Shown: piece after piece, positions 1-11,559 of the stretch
Layout: each line of letters opens with the position of its first letter
Numbering within the stretch: the stretch's first letter is position 1
Assembly: GCA_000711775.1 (NCBI GenBank)
Contig: ARYC01000578.1
Coordinates: 1-64,000 of the forward strand
Length of the DNA: 64,000 nucleotides
Direction of reading: 5' to 3'
Source: Oxytricha trifallax
Taxonomy: Eukaryota > Ciliophora > Spirotrichea > Sporadotrichida > Oxytrichidae
Position numbers and translations under genes: made by a program
Notes under the pieces: model-generated
What the model was told of the DNA's origin: nothing
Database searches by the model: none
The model's input: the letters and a program-made list of their open reading frames with translations, nothing else

Positions 1-542
1 GAATTTCACTATTTTAAAAAGATAGTAGTCAACTATAGGTTGCTATTATACCATAAAACTTAAATGCCGCGATAAAGCATTTTGATTTGATTTGATTTAT
101 CTCAACTGATTTATTACATCTGAGATATAGTAGTATCTCAATTTTAGGAAAAGTTTTTAAAATCTCTGTGATTTTGGAAAATATATGAAACTCATGAATG
201 AGGACTAATCAACAATAGGTAGTGTTGGTGGTTTCCTAATGCTCTTAGTAGAAAGAGCATGTCAGCTTATCTGTGTTTACAATCGATTATTTGAGGCCAT
301 CTCGACTGTTAATAGTTAAAAGCTCACTTTACTCTTGAATGGAGGGTATCCAACCATAGGCTGCGGCTGGACCCTAATGCTCCCGAGTAGAAGGAGCATG
401 TTAAAATGATGGGGGAGTATAAAATATAGGGAGGAGTCTAAAGTTAGGGCACAGAAATTGAGGAGGCAAAAGTTTGGTTTTAGCCCCAAATTTGCGAAAT
501 TTATAATTTGATAATGAATTATTATGAAATTCGCTGGCTTAA

Positions 543-850
543 ATAGGGCATTTTTGGAACCATACAACCTGGAGTCATACAGCCGGAGCAATGCAACCTG
601 GATCCATACAACTTTAGGTTGATTCTTGCATAGTAGTTTGAATAAGCAGCTTTAGTACTTCTAATTGAACCCTATACATACTTAGCGATTTTTGTATACA
701 CTGGTACATGAATTTTATAGATATCTTCAGGATATCTTCCTGGAACCATACAACCTGAGGGGTGGAACCATACAACCTTGAGGTATCTTCAGGATATCTT
801 CATCTGGAACCATACAACCTTAGAGTGGAGTCATGCAACCTAGCATCTTA
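543..850. repeat. Minisatellite of GGAACCATACAACCT-like units, left arm
   Basis: Short units of about 15-18 bases related to GGAACCATACAACCT recur in clusters at 552-612 and 742-845, and again at 1404-1452. They are often flanked by GATATCTTCAGGATATCTTC, itself a small inverted repeat. The same motif on the opposite strand occupies the right arm (4250-4312, 4877-5170), and a third cluster lies at 10203-10385. Confidence 0.8.
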
Positions 851-1671
851 AATTCAACTTAATCCCCCACAATCGAGCTCTAATACTTAAATTCGCTGTT
901 ACTATGCTATATTACATGATTTGTGGAGGTATGGAGGTATAGGGATGAGAGGGGTATCAAAATAAAATTTTGTTTTCAGAGTGATTTTTCAATTCATAAC
1001 CATAGTATCACTAAGAATTTAGGCCTATTCTCAAACTTAAGAGCAACACACTTGACTTACCCAACTCTTGCCTAACCATCCAAATCATCATTAAACATCT
1101 CAGAGGCATCGAAAACATCATTAGAGTTGAAGTCAGAGGCCTTAGGCAAAAATCGATGTTTGAAGTTAGAGACTCAAACTGGTTGTTTGAAAGCTGTTAT
1201 AAACAACTAGAAATACTAAGAATTTTTCAAGTTTGGTCTCTTATATTATAACCCATAGACACTAGATCAGCCTGAATTTGCATTTATATAAGCATCACTG
1301 TTGTATTATATCATATCAATGTAATAAGGCTCGCCAATCATAAAGTAAGCAGAGCTATTAGCAATATTCTCGAAAATTTTCATAAGCCTTGAAATTTGAG
1401 ATATCTTCAGGATATCTTCCTGGAACCATACAACCTGAGGGTGGAGCCTACAACCTCAAAACCCAAAATTTGATAAAATCTCATAATAATGAAAAATTTA
1501 TGCCTGATATAAGTGCATATGAATATTGCAATCGATTACTGCATTATTTAGTCATCGAGGAGAGTGCAATCACAAAGTATAATAGAAGAGTGAATTAGAT
1601 TAAAGAGTATAGTGCACGAGATTAGGTTGTGAATGTATTAGGGAAGGGATTATTAATAGTTTGCGAATTAG

Positions 1672-2560
1672 TCACTGACAGTTATTTAAGAACTCGATTT
1701 CCTCCTTAAGGTGCATGGTATGTCGTGGATAGCCATCTTCAAACTTCTTAGAGACAGCATTAAATGATACTATACCATCAAGGATAGTGTTGGAAACTTT
1801 GACACCATTGTAATAGATCTAGTAGTTAGCGTGATCTGTTTGACCATAAATATGATCTTCGATATCTTTACAGTAGTTATCGGCAGGTTGAACCATTTCA
1901 GCAGATATTTATAAGTTCACATCAATAGTAATTGGTGCAATTGAAGCTGTTTTGTCTGGCTTATATACAGGTGTATTCTTAGCAACTGGAAGCTTGAGCA
2001 CAGTGACTGCTCCTTCAGCATGGTCATCATTGGGAGTAAAACTATATGTATATTCTTTAGCATCATCGTTTGTTACAGATTTTACAGATTTTGCAGTTTT
2101 TGTTTAAAAGCTCTCCTTTTGCTAAGTAATTGTCACTTAACTCTAAGTGTTATCGTCCAAGGCGCAAGTAATTGTAATTTTATCTGATAGATTATTGTCT
2201 GCATCTGTCCACCATGATGACTTGATATCAATAAAATCGTTCTTTTAGTTTTAGTTAGCTTCCCATGATGTGGAGAAGAATAAGGGATTAAGATGATTTG
2301 ATAACTGGCACACGGTTCAAATTGTTGACGTTGAGCTTGATTGTATAGGTATTGGATTTAGTTAATAGCATGTTATGTGAAAGCTCAATGTAGATAGTAA
2401 GTTGATTGGAGGGCATTCAACAACATTAAAGTTGAATCTTTAATGATAGGTAGAGCAAGTATCATCAGTGATCTCTCAGATTAGTGCATGAATTGATAGG
2501 CAGCGATAGCAATGCAAGAAAAACTCCTCAGATATGTGAACTACTCTTCGTCACCGCCAT
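1672..2560 (-). CDS. Uncharacterised extracellular-type protein, left palindrome arm (partial)
   Basis: The minus strand reads with TAA/TAG as glutamine and ends at TGA (1672-1674). The best segment, roughly 1672-2260, contains stretches such as IDIKSSWWTDADNNLSDK, ITITCALDDNT and KLPVAKNTPVYKPDK. It is rich in Thr, Asp and Asn, as in secreted or cadherin-like ciliate repeats, but I recognise no named family. Upstream (about 2260-2560) coding-like text continues in other frames with ECPPINL-type cysteines, so an IES, intron or frameshift lies near 2260. No start codon can be fixed. This arm keeps one frame at 1980-1985, where the right arm has lost two bases, so it is the better-preserved copy. 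Confidence 0.5.
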
Positions 2561-2843
2561 TTAAGCTTATATCTGTTAATTTTTAATATATAATATACAA
2601 ATTAATCTCAAAGTGTGATTTATATGATTTCGATTGATTTTAAAATAATAACTTAACAGGCAGAGGTTTATAATGGTAGAATAATCTAAAAATTAACACT
2701 TTTAGCATCGATAAGCATGCCTCCCTGTTATTAGATGTACAATCTGAGAATCCTTATGATTAAGCTGAATTTCAGTATAAAAATGATTTTCAACTAATTC
2801 TGATGGATGAATATGATTCTACTATATGTTTTTATTGAAAGCA

Positions 2844-2877
2844 AGAACCAACATAAAGTGTTGGATCTTCCGCAGGC
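2844..2877. other. Spacer at the centre of the giant palindrome
   Basis: This 34-base segment is the only unpaired part between the two arms. It holds its own small hairpin (CCAACA...TGTTGG). The flanking arm ends pair as TTTTTATTGAAAGCA with TGCTTTCAATAAAAA. Confidence 0.85.
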
Positions 2878-3153
2878 TGCTTTCAATAAAAACATATAGT
2901 AGAATCATATTCATCCATCAAAATTAGTTGAAAATCATTTTTATAACAAAATTCAGCATAATCATAAGGATTCTCAGATTATACATACAATAATAGGGAG
3001 ACATGCTTATCGATGCCAAAGTTAATTTTTAGATTATTCTACCATTATAACTCTGCCTGTTAAGTTATTATTTTAAAATCAATCGAAATCATATAAATCA
3101 CACTTTGAGATTAATTTGTATATTATATATTAAAAATTAACAGATATAAGCTT

Positions 3154-4041
3154 AAATGGCGGTGACGAAGAGTAGTTCACATATCTGAGGAGTTTTTCTT
3201 GCATTGCTATCGCTGCTATCAATTCATGCACTAATCTGAGAGATCACTGATGATACTTGCTCTACCTATCATTAAAGATTCAACTTTAATGTTGTTGAAT
3301 GCCCTCCAATCAACTTACTATCTACATTGAGCTTTCACATAACATGCTATTAACTAAATCCAATACCTATACAATCAAGCTCAACGTCAACAATTTGAAC
3401 CGTGTGCCAGTTATCAAATCATCTTAATCCCTTATTCTTCTCCACATCATGGGAAGCTAACTAAAACTAAAAGAACGATTTTATTGATATCAAGTCATCA
3501 TGGTGGACAGATGCAGACAATAATCTATCAGATAAAATTACAATTACTTGCGCCTTGGACGATAACACTTAGAGTTAAGTGACAATTACTTAGCAAAAGG
3601 AGAGCTTTTAAACAAAAACTGCAAAATCTGTAAAATCTGTAACAAACGATGATGCTAAAGAATATACATATAGTTTTACTCCCAATGATGACCATGCTGA
3701 AGGAGCAGTCACTGTGCTCAAGCTTCCAGTCTAAGAATACACCTGTATATAAGCCAGACAAAACAGCTACAATTGCACCAATTACTATTGATGTGAACTT
3801 ATAAACATCTGATGAAATGGTTCAACCTGCCGATAACTACTGTAAAGATATCGAAGATCATATTGATGGTCAAACAAATCACGCTAACTACTAGATCTAT
3901 TACAATAGTGTCAAAGTTTCCAACACTATCATTGATAGTATAGTATCATTTAATGCTGCCTCTAAGAAGATTGAAGATGACTATTCACGACATACCATGC
4001 ACCTAAAGGATGAAATCGCGTTCTTAAGCAACTGTCAGTGA
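3154..4041 (+). pseudogene. Right-arm copy of the extracellular-type gene, frameshifted
   Basis: This is the inverted duplicate of the gene at 1672-2560, transcribed away from the palindrome centre and ending at TGA (4039-4041). Relative to the left arm it lacks two bases near 3730 (CCAGTCTAAG against CCAGTTGCTAAG), which shifts the frame after KLPV. The downstream part still reads in the alternative frame as PVYKPDKTATIAPI and onward to HLKDEIAFLSNCQ. The copies therefore diverged after duplication and this one has decayed. Function unknown. Confidence 0.5.
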
Positions 4042-4249
4042 CCAATTCGCAAACTATTAATAATCCCTTCCCTAATACATTCACAACCTAATCTCTTGCA
4101 CTATACTCTTTAATATAATTCACTCTTCTATTCTACTTTGCGATTGCACTCTCCTCGATGACTAAATAATGCGGCAATCGATTGCAATATTCATATGTAC
4201 TTATATCAGGCATAAATTTTGCATTATTATGAGATTTTATCAAATTTTG

Positions 4250-5170
4250 GGTTTCAAGGTTGTATGGTTCCACCCTCAGGTTGTATGGTTCCAGGAAGAT
4301 ATCCTGAAGATATCTCAAATTTCAAGGCTTATGAAAATTTTCGAGAATATTTCTAATAGCTCTGCTTACTTTATGATTGGCGAGTCTTATTACATTGATA
4401 TGATATAATACAACAGTGATGCTTATATATATGCAAATACAAGCTGATCTGGTGTCTATGGGTTATAATATAAGAGACCAAACTTCAAAAATTCTTAGTA
4501 TTTCTAGTTGTTTATAACAGCTTTCAAACCACCAGTTTGAATCTCTAACTTCAAACATCGATTTTTGCCTAAGGGCTCTGACTTCAACTATAATGATGTT
4601 TTCGATGCCTCTGAGATGTTTAATGATGATTTGGATGATTTTGGCATGGTTAGGCAAGAGTTGGGTAAGTCAAGTGTGTTGCTCTTAAGTTTGAGAATAG
4701 GCCTAAATTCTTAGTGATACTATGGTTATGAATTGAAAAATCACTCTGAAAACAAAATTTTATTTTGATACCCCTCTCATCCCTATACCTCCATACCACC
4801 ACAAATCATGTAATATAGCATAGTAACAACGAATTTAAGTATAAGAGCTCGATTGTGGGGGATAAAGATGAATTTAAGATGCTAAGTTGCATGACTCCAC
4901 TCTAAGGTTGTATGGTCCCAGATGAAGATATCCTGAAGATACCTCAAGGTTGTATGGTTCCACCCCTCAGGTTGTATGGTTCCAGGAAGATATCCTGAAG
5001 ATATCTCAAAAAATCATGTACCAGTGTATAAAAAATCGCTAAGTATGTATAGGGTTCAATTAGAAGTACTAAAGCTGCTTATTCAAACTACTATGCAAGA
5101 ATCAACCTAAAGTTGTATGGATCCAGGTTGCATGGCTCCGGCTGTATGACTCCAGGTTGTATGGTTCCAA
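4250..5170. repeat. Minisatellite of AGGTTGTATGGTTCC-like units, right arm
   Basis: Clusters at 4253-4312, 4877-4985 and 5110-5172 carry repeated AGGTTGTATGGTTCCA-type units, several beside GATATCCTGAAGATATC. They are the inverted counterparts of the left-arm clusters. Sequence between clusters is non-repetitive and carries no gene I can identify. Confidence 0.8.
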
Positions 5171-5718
5171 AAATGCCCTATTTAAGCCAGCGAATTTCAT
5201 AATTCATTATCAAATTAAAATTTCGCAAATTTAGGGCGAAAACCAACTTTTGCCTCCTCAATTTCTGTGCCCTAACTTTAGACTCCTCCCTATATTTTAT
5301 ACTCCCCCATCATTTTAACATGCTCCTTCTACTCGGGAGCATTAGGGTCCAGCCGCAGCCTATGGTTGGATACCCTCCATTCAAGAGTAAAGTGAGCTTT
5401 TAACTATTAACAGTCGAGATGGCCTCAAATAATCGATTGTAAACACAGATAAGCTGACATGCTCTTTCTACTAAGAGCATTAGGAAACCACCAACACTAC
5501 CTATTGTTGATTAGTCCTCATTCATGAGTTTCATATATTTTCCAAAATCACAGAGATTTTAAAAACTTTTCCTAAAATTGAGATACTACTATATCTCAGA
5601 TGTAATAAATCAGTTGAGATAAATCAAATCAAATCAAAATGCTTTATCGCGGCATTTAAGTTTTATGGTATAATAGCAACCTATAGTTGACTACTATCTT
5701 TTTAAAATAGTGAAATTC

Positions 5719-6914
5719 AAAGAAATAGGTGAATTTGAGATTATAGCAGCTATCGCTAATAATCAAATTAAATCAAAATCAAAAAAATCTCAATCATTAT
5801 CGTTTCCTAAAATTAGAAACCTCTCTGAATATTTAAATCTGAGGCAAACCCTACTTAAGCGAGGCAGTTTATAATTAAATTTATGAATTATTCTCCACGT
5901 TGATTAAGAAGAACTGAAACTTAAAATCAACCGATCGTTAGGCTGCGATTCAAGAGGATATTGGAATCCTAGAATTCAAAGTCGCTGATCCTTCCCTTGG
6001 TGGGGGTATTAAGACACCATTGGAGGCGGTAGTCCTCCTCAATCGATAATTGATGTTATTCGTAATACAATTAGACATTGAGTACAGAGGACTACTGAGG
6101 AGAATAATTCATCCAAAATCCCACATCTTTTAAATCTTAATCTTTTCTATAGGAATCAACGGGTAGCAGCACAGATAAGTAAGAATCAACAGCAAAGGAT
6201 CTCAACAACTTAAGTAAGATTATTTACCTAATTTTTTTAAATTAATCTTCCTTTTAATCTTTTAATAGGCATTAAATTAAACTGTGCATCATAAGAGGAG
6301 CTCCTTGGATATAAACGTTCAGCGATACTTAAGTAATTAAACTCTGACTCTGATTTTAAGAATAGTAGAAAAATTAGGGCACATTTTAGGGTTTTAGTTT
6401 AAAGCTACTATATTATTCTGCTTCTACTTTGATATTATTGATTTGACTTGATACTTATTGGAGATTGTAAAATTATTAGAAATTCATAAATTTTGCTCTT
6501 TAGTGGAAGACTCCAGCTTGTTAAGTTCACTGGATTAATTTAGCTTTTTTATCCAAAGATTAGAGTGGTTCATGTTATTTTGGCTTATTTTTATTAAAAT
6601 ATTGACTGAATTCTTATTGTCATTATAAATCACACTTTTAGTGTTTACCTGCCTCTCAGCTAATTAAGGCAATTTAGTTTAGTTAAAATTAAAAATAAAT
6701 GACTATTATAGTATTTTTTACAATGATTGCTTAGGCTACTTAGTATAGTTTAGTTATTATTGATGGTGTATAAATCACCATCGCAGTTTTTAATTACTCT
6801 TAAATTATTCACTCAATCCTTTAATTTCTCAATCATACTGTAAAACTGACTGATCCAACGAAATCTTAGGGCTCTGGCATTTCATGCGATGTCAACTGCT
6901 TCCTCATTTCATCA
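5719..6914. other. AT-rich stretch without an identified gene
   Basis: Outside the palindrome this stretch has short open segments on both strands but nothing I recognise. 5900-6110 is less AT-rich and could be coding, but no frame holds for long. Confidence 0.4.
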
Positions 6915-7320
6915 TCATACTTATCCACAGTCTTTCTGTATTCTCCCTTGATTTAGCTATAAAATAATTGCGCGTAAGCGATAGTTTGAATAGTATAATA
7001 GTATTGCTTACTCCACCTGTATAAGACTGTCGTTATCAAAGCTGAAGAACCAACCGTCTGAAGGATTGTCAGGATCAAGATTAATATACTATTAGTACAT
7101 GTGTGGATCCTCCTTCTTGAATGGGTATATCCATACGTTATGATAGCCACACCACTTATAGGTTACCACCACAATTGGTTCACTTGGAGCAACCTCCAGA
7201 AGTACAACGTTAGAAAATCCACTTTGAGGATCTACCTGGAACTTGAAAGTTCGCTTGAAGCGTTCATCGATCACCTATACTTGGGAACCATTACTTATGT
7301 TGAAAATCTTGCCTTGTAAA
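6915..7320 (-). CDS. Uncharacterised protein fragment
   Basis: On the minus strand, with TAA/TAG as glutamine, one frame stays open from about 7320 down to TGA at 6915-6917. It reads FNISNGSQVQVIDERFKRTF, then VVLLEVAPSEPIVVVTYKW, then VWIYPFKKEDPHMY and onward. Base composition is visibly less AT-rich than the flanks, which supports coding. About 100 bases upstream a second open segment (EYIVEIYKARFSTQ) lies in another frame, so the gene is either broken or interrupted by an intron or IES. I do not recognise the family. A neighbouring plus-strand segment begins near 7500. Confidence 0.4.
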
Positions 7321-7489
7321 TCTCCACGATGTATTCACCAGGTGCATGAGCAGAGTGCTTGAAGGTGAAGCAGTGCTGCTTCGTAAGTTTGCTTGACTTC
7401 ATTCTTAAGTTTTATTATAGAATTATATGATTATTACTTAATAATAAATATAAAGAACTCATTTAAGTATTAAAGACTATATATTTTAC

Positions 7490-7821
7490 TGATAAGGCTG
7501 CGCTTCATTATTACTTGAAGCTCAAACTATACTACCCTTAGTTGTGAACAGGCGCTGAGTTGATCAACCAAGCTCTTAAGCTTAAGCAGGTCTATACCTA
7601 AAGTTCATGACTTCTATCACAAATCGGATAAGTTCTTAGTTGTCTCTCTTGTACAGGCCCTCAACCTAAATTGTTCTGATGGTGTGAAAGGCAAGTTGGA
7701 TGCCGAACACGATTCTGTACTGCTCCAGCGATTCATCAATGATTTGAAGGACTTGATTGTGAGAAAAATCATATTGGTCTATAAGACCATCTTTATGAGA
7801 AGCATATTGTTGTTGAATTGA
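7490..7821 (+). pseudogene. Uncharacterised coding fragment with a frameshift
   Basis: Plus-strand coding-like sequence reads AELINQALKLKQVYT, changes frame near 7605, then continues HDFYHKSDKFLVVSLVQALNL and KLDAEHDSVLLQRFINDL to TGA at 7819-7821. The frame change could be a lost base, a tiny IES, or assembly error. No family recognised. Confidence 0.35.
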
Positions 7822-8048
7822 AAGAACTTGCTGTTATTGTTGTTGCTACTCTGCTGCTTATAAAATTTCAAGAACTAATGCTATTCAGTTGGACAACTGC
7901 ATTTGCTATACTACCAATGGTTTTTATCACTACTATACCTATTCTTGCCATATTTTGGTCATTATGAATATTGATCATTATATTCATATCTCAATAATAA
8001 ATTATACTAATACTATTAATTATTATATTAAATTCTAATATATTAAAT

Positions 8049-8500
8049 ATGAAAACAACCAAGAAATCATAAAATTCAAGCAATCACTCTGAAATGCATT
8101 CGCAGTCTTAGTAAGAATAATCGCACACCTCGATCGTCAGCGACGATCATCTTAGCCAGCACTCCTTTGAAAGCATTAAGTAGAGTTGAGTCAAGATTCA
8201 AGACAAGCAAATCATAAAGTGAGGACCTGTAATTTTGGGGAAGAATTTCGTTCAAGTGGTTGCACCAGCTAAGTATTCGTATAATACGGGAACACTCCTC
8301 AACTCTGGTGAAGTTCCTCCTCAAGTAGATTCTTTATAAGGAGGGTTAATCATAAAGATGCCATTGGAAGGTATAGATTCTTACTTAAAGGACGTGATTG
8401 ATATCAAGAGTATGCATGACGATGATTCACTGTGTCAATTTCTGGAGCAGTTCTTGAGTCAATTTCGCAATTCAAAGCAGGTTAGTCAAATAAATAAAGA
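8049..8500 (+). pseudogene. Uncharacterised Gln/Ser-rich coding fragments
   Basis: From ATG at 8049 the plus strand reads MKTTKKSQNSSNHSEMHSQS and continues Gln/Ser-rich until TGA near 8190. A different frame, from about 8240, reads APAKYSYNTGTLLNSGEVPP and then IDSYLKDVIDIKSMHDDD to about 8490. The two are probably parts of one gene separated by a frameshift or eliminated segment. It precedes the mariner-type transposase fragment but no functional link can be inferred. Confidence 0.3.
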
Positions 8501-8659
8501 TTTAAGAATCATTCTAATATAATGCTAATTTAGAAACCCAAGTCGATTTAAGAAGGATAGCCAGTGCAGTTGATATAAACAGGTTTACTCTCTCTTTTAA
8601 AGAATAGAATGTAGCTAAACCATGGATTACCGAAGGATTGTAATCCATACCTAAAACCT

Positions 8660-9285
8660 TGAGATGCAAAGCTTGCCCATAAACGATTAGAGATAGTAAG
8701 AATGTATATGGAAGATGAGTTGAAGCCAAAGTAAATTTCGAAGAAGTTGCGAGTGACAGCAGAGTTTGTATCAAGAACTGTTGAGAAATTTAAGCATGAG
8801 ATGTAAAATAGCGTATTCCAACTTTAAGAACCAAAAAAACCTGGCAAGAGGAGGGAGTGAGATAATGAGCAGCTGGTTGCTGCAGTTGGCGAGTGCATAG
8901 AAGAAATCGGGATTTACCAATGCACTGGAAGAAATATTCATAATCGATTGCAAGAAATGAAGACAAGCTCACCATCAAAGTATCCATTCAAAGTACCATG
9001 CATCTCAACAATTCACAAGATTCTCAAGGAGTAGTTTCATCTGAAGTTTGGCAAGACAGAGGCAGCGAATGTCAAATACAGAGATCCTGCTTATAACTGT
9101 AAACGCCTATGGGTGAGTCGCCTGCTATCATAGTTTCTAAGAGAGGATGCAGTAATTATATCAGTGGATGAAAGCAACTTCAGATCTGACTACTTGCCTC
9201 CTAAATAGTGGGCACTAAATCAAAAGAGCATTCTTGGCAAGAGGAAGAATAATGAGAGCAAACTCATCGCAAGTAAAAGTATAGC
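8660..9285 (+). pseudogene. Tc1/mariner-family transposase, N-terminal half
   Basis: The frame after TGA near 8660 reads AHKRLEIVRMYMEDELKPKQ, then ISKKLRVTAEFVSRTVEKFK, a helix-turn-helix like that at the N terminus of Tc1/mariner and IS630 transposases. It continues PGKRRE, meets an in-frame TGA at 8858-8860, and resumes in the same frame (DNEQLVAAVGECIEE ... STIHKILKEQFHLKF ... LREDAVIISVDESNFRSD). The Asp in ISVDES is the expected first catalytic residue of the DDE triad. The remaining two catalytic residues lie 1.4 kb downstream, so the gene is split as well as carrying a stop. It is distinct from the TBE transposases in this window. Confidence 0.72.
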
Positions 9286-9289
9286 AGAA

Positions 9290-10172
9290 TAATCGCGAGC
9301 GATAAGGAGCTGCAGTATGGAGAGATGCTGCTTGGAAAGCAGTTGAATGATGAGTATTCTTAGAAATTATCATATTCATTGGATGTAGTTTCATCTATAA
9401 GATCAAACGATTTACCTGCTTAAAATACCTCTAAAGGTATCAATCTATAAGCTAATGCAAAGGATTCGTAATCACAAACTTCATTCAGAAATGCAGAGTA
9501 AAGCAAAGCCAATTTCAAAACCCCATCCTAGTACCAGTACTTTAAATAAGTTGGCTAAACAATCGATTTTAAAGAAATCCTAGAAATCATCAAGCAGCTA
9601 TATAGTAAGCCATTCCTTAATAGTTTTGATTTACAATTTTACAGAAGTCAGGCATTTTACAAACTCCACCTCGTTAGAATTTGAAAGCAAAGTAGTAACT
9701 AAAGTAGGATCTATCCCCCATACTTGAAGTTGAAGATACTCCCTAAAACCAATCGAGTACTATAAAAAAATTCAGAAATTTGAAGTTGCAGAGCACTGCA
9801 AAGAAAGTCACTTCAGATGATGAGCAGATCAAACGAATTCATTCGGGGCTGACGCCATTGATTGACAAGGTGTCAAAATTAAAATTGTAATCAACTTTAA
9901 AGAAATCAAGCAGTTCGCTATTGAGTTAGAGATAGAGAGAAGTTGTTCAGCTCACTCCAAGAAAGCTGTCGCTATCAGTTTTGAGCAGCTCGAATATTGA
10001 TGAAAGTAAGTATACAAAAGATAATTTGAAGGTTGATGGTTGTTGCATGATGATAGTATCTGATAAAATCGTTCTGTTCTTGATAATGCCAAACTATCAT
10101 ACTCAGCTTAGTTTGAGCGATTACTTATCTTTGATAACTTCAAGAATGAGAGAGATGCAAGTTGAGATGTGA
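9290..10172 (+). other. Coding-like sequence lying between the halves of the mariner transposase
   Basis: About 0.9 kb between the two transposase halves has its own open frames. From about 9290 it reads ELQYGEMLLGKQLNDEYSQ and on to DFKEILEIIKQLYSK, ending at TGA near 9690. A second open segment from about 9800 reads DDEQIKRIHSGLTPLIDKV, is Ser/Leu-rich, and ends SRMREMQVEM at TGA 10170-10172. I recognise no family. It may be a fragment of another gene inserted in the transposon, or an unrelated coding segment nested in it. Confidence 0.4.
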
Positions 10173-10202
10173 ACTCTGGGAATTATACTATGATTGGAAC
10201 TA

Positions 10203-10385
10203 TTATGATAGATGAAGATACCCTGAAGACATCTCTTGGATTGCATGGTTACGCGCTGAGGTTGTATGGCTACAGGTTGTATGGTTCCAGGTTGTATGGA
10301 TCCGAGTTGTATAGATCATGTTGTATGGCTCCACCCTTAAGTTGCATGGTTCCACCCTTAGGTTGTATGGTTCCAGTTCTAACAA
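10203..10385. repeat. Minisatellite of GGTTGTATGGTTCC-like units
   Basis: About ten tandem or near-tandem units related to GGTTGTATGGTTCCA occur here, starting beside ATACCCTGAAGACATC. They match the repeat clusters in the arms of the 1-5718 palindrome and are the only other copies seen in the window. Confidence 0.85.
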
Positions 10386-10489
10386 GTTCAACAAGTCTCA
10401 TTTCAAACCACTAATCATGATGCAAACTTCCATCAAACTACTAAGATTATAATTCAACTACCGTCATAAAACCAATTTAACTTTACTAA

Positions 10490-11171
10490 TAGATGACCCA
10501 TCACAAAATCATAACCAATAAGAAGAATCCAAAGAATGTGATCAACCCTCTGCATAAATTCCAGATCAAAGTCAGATTAATCTCAATTATAAGCCAATCT
10601 CTCAGTATCGATAGGAAATGCTCTCCAATTTAGGCGATTATGGTTTGAGAGCAAGACAGTTGTCGATTGCAAAGTAAACAGTGAAGAGATAACAGTACTC
10701 TATGGGTTTGATAGCAGCAATAGCAGTTGACAGAGTGAAATCCACTCAAATAATTGAAGGAGCATTCGATTCAGTGCTATTCGAAAACTTTATATATCAG
10801 ACGCTGAGAAGTATAAGAACTGACAAAGATATATGCAATAAGAAGGTGGTGCTTTTAATGGATAATGCCATAATTCATAAGTATTCTGAAATGCTTGCGA
10901 CTGCTCGTCGCTTCAAAGTCAACGTACTCTTCAATGCAGAATACTCGCCCTGGCTCAACCCAATCGAACAGTTGTTTGCATACATCAAGAAGAACCTCAA
11001 GTAGCAGAACATTAACAGCAAGTAAGCATACTCTCATAACTAACTTATAGAGTGCAGCTGGTTAAACGCATCCAAGAAATAATAAAAAACATGAGTGAGG
11101 ATGATGTTCGAGGACTCTGGGCATTCAGTATCAAGAAATGGATACATACTCTGAGGTATGGCTTTGTATGA
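10490..11171 (+). pseudogene. Tc1/mariner-family transposase, C-terminal half
   Basis: An open frame (TAA/TAG as Gln) starts around 10490 with Gln/Asn-rich sequence, then gives MGLIAAIAVDRVKSTQ, NKKVVLLMDNAIIHK and NAEYSPWLNPIEQLFAYIKK. The Asp in LLMDNA and the Glu in PIEQ are the second and third DDE residues, in the usual Tc1/mariner context. Removing a 29-nt intron (11022-11050) links NINSK to VQLVKRIQEIIKNM and SEDDVRGLWAFSIKKW, ending at TGA 11169-11171. This half appears undamaged. The first catalytic Asp is in the fragment at 8660-9285. Terminal inverted repeats for this element were not found. Confidence 0.75.
11022..11050 (+). other. 29-nt intron in the mariner transposase
   Basis: GTAAGC...ACTTATAG. 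Splicing forms codon AAA across the junction and keeps the frame to a plausible transposase C terminus (39 further codons). Without splicing the frame ends at 11092-11094 in unrelated text. Confidence 0.65.
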
Positions 11172-11559
11172 GATTCTACTCAAAAACAAGAATTGCACCA
11201 TACATCGAAATTTCTATAAGCGCTTATAATTATTCTATCATACATACTACTGCAACTACTATTGCTGCTGCTATTACTGCTGCTACTAATACTGTCTTTA
11301 AAATTAACACATGTATTTATGAGGACACCTAGAAATCGCAGTTTGCATAAGTCTGCTCATACAAGAGTGAATTCTTGACGAGTGGTATAAAATTCTGGAC
11401 AACCTAACTCTATATGCCAAGTTACTATACACTCAAGGTGAACACCAGAGGAGGTCAATAACAGAGGCTATAATTGGACAAAAATTAGTTTAAAATCAGA
11501 TATTTCAAGAATTGAATGGGTTGGTGAGAGAGGAGATGCACTGAGCATCATGCTATCCA

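Larger units (their letters stand above)
1..5718. repeat. Giant palindrome, arms of about 2.84 kb
   Basis: Bases 1-2843 are repeated in inverted orientation at 2878-5718 around a 34-base spacer. I aligned the two ends, the centre and several interior blocks by eye. The arms differ only by scattered substitutions and small indels, such as a two-base deletion near 3730 in the right arm. The left arm starts at the first base of the window, so the true palindrome may extend further left. Each arm carries, from the centre outward, an AT-rich stretch, an extracellular-type coding segment, and a minisatellite of short GGTTGTATGGTTCC-like units. No telomere-like TBE terminus or recognised transposase was seen in it. 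It could be a foldback element, a head-to-head duplication, or an assembly artefact at a contig edge. Confidence 0.93.

Noticed and set aside
7092..7319. Two overlapping opposite-strand ORFs as separate genes
   Set aside because: Only the minus-strand frame extends through TAA/TAG codons with coding-like composition; the plus-strand frame is its shadow.
8076..8987. Minus-strand ORFs of 60-86 codons here
   Set aside because: They lie opposite the plus-strand coding fragments and the mariner transposase, which show family motifs.
10203..10385. Minisatellite as a CRISPR array
   Set aside because: Units are tandem or nearly so, variable, and have no unique spacers of constant length; the genome is eukaryotic.
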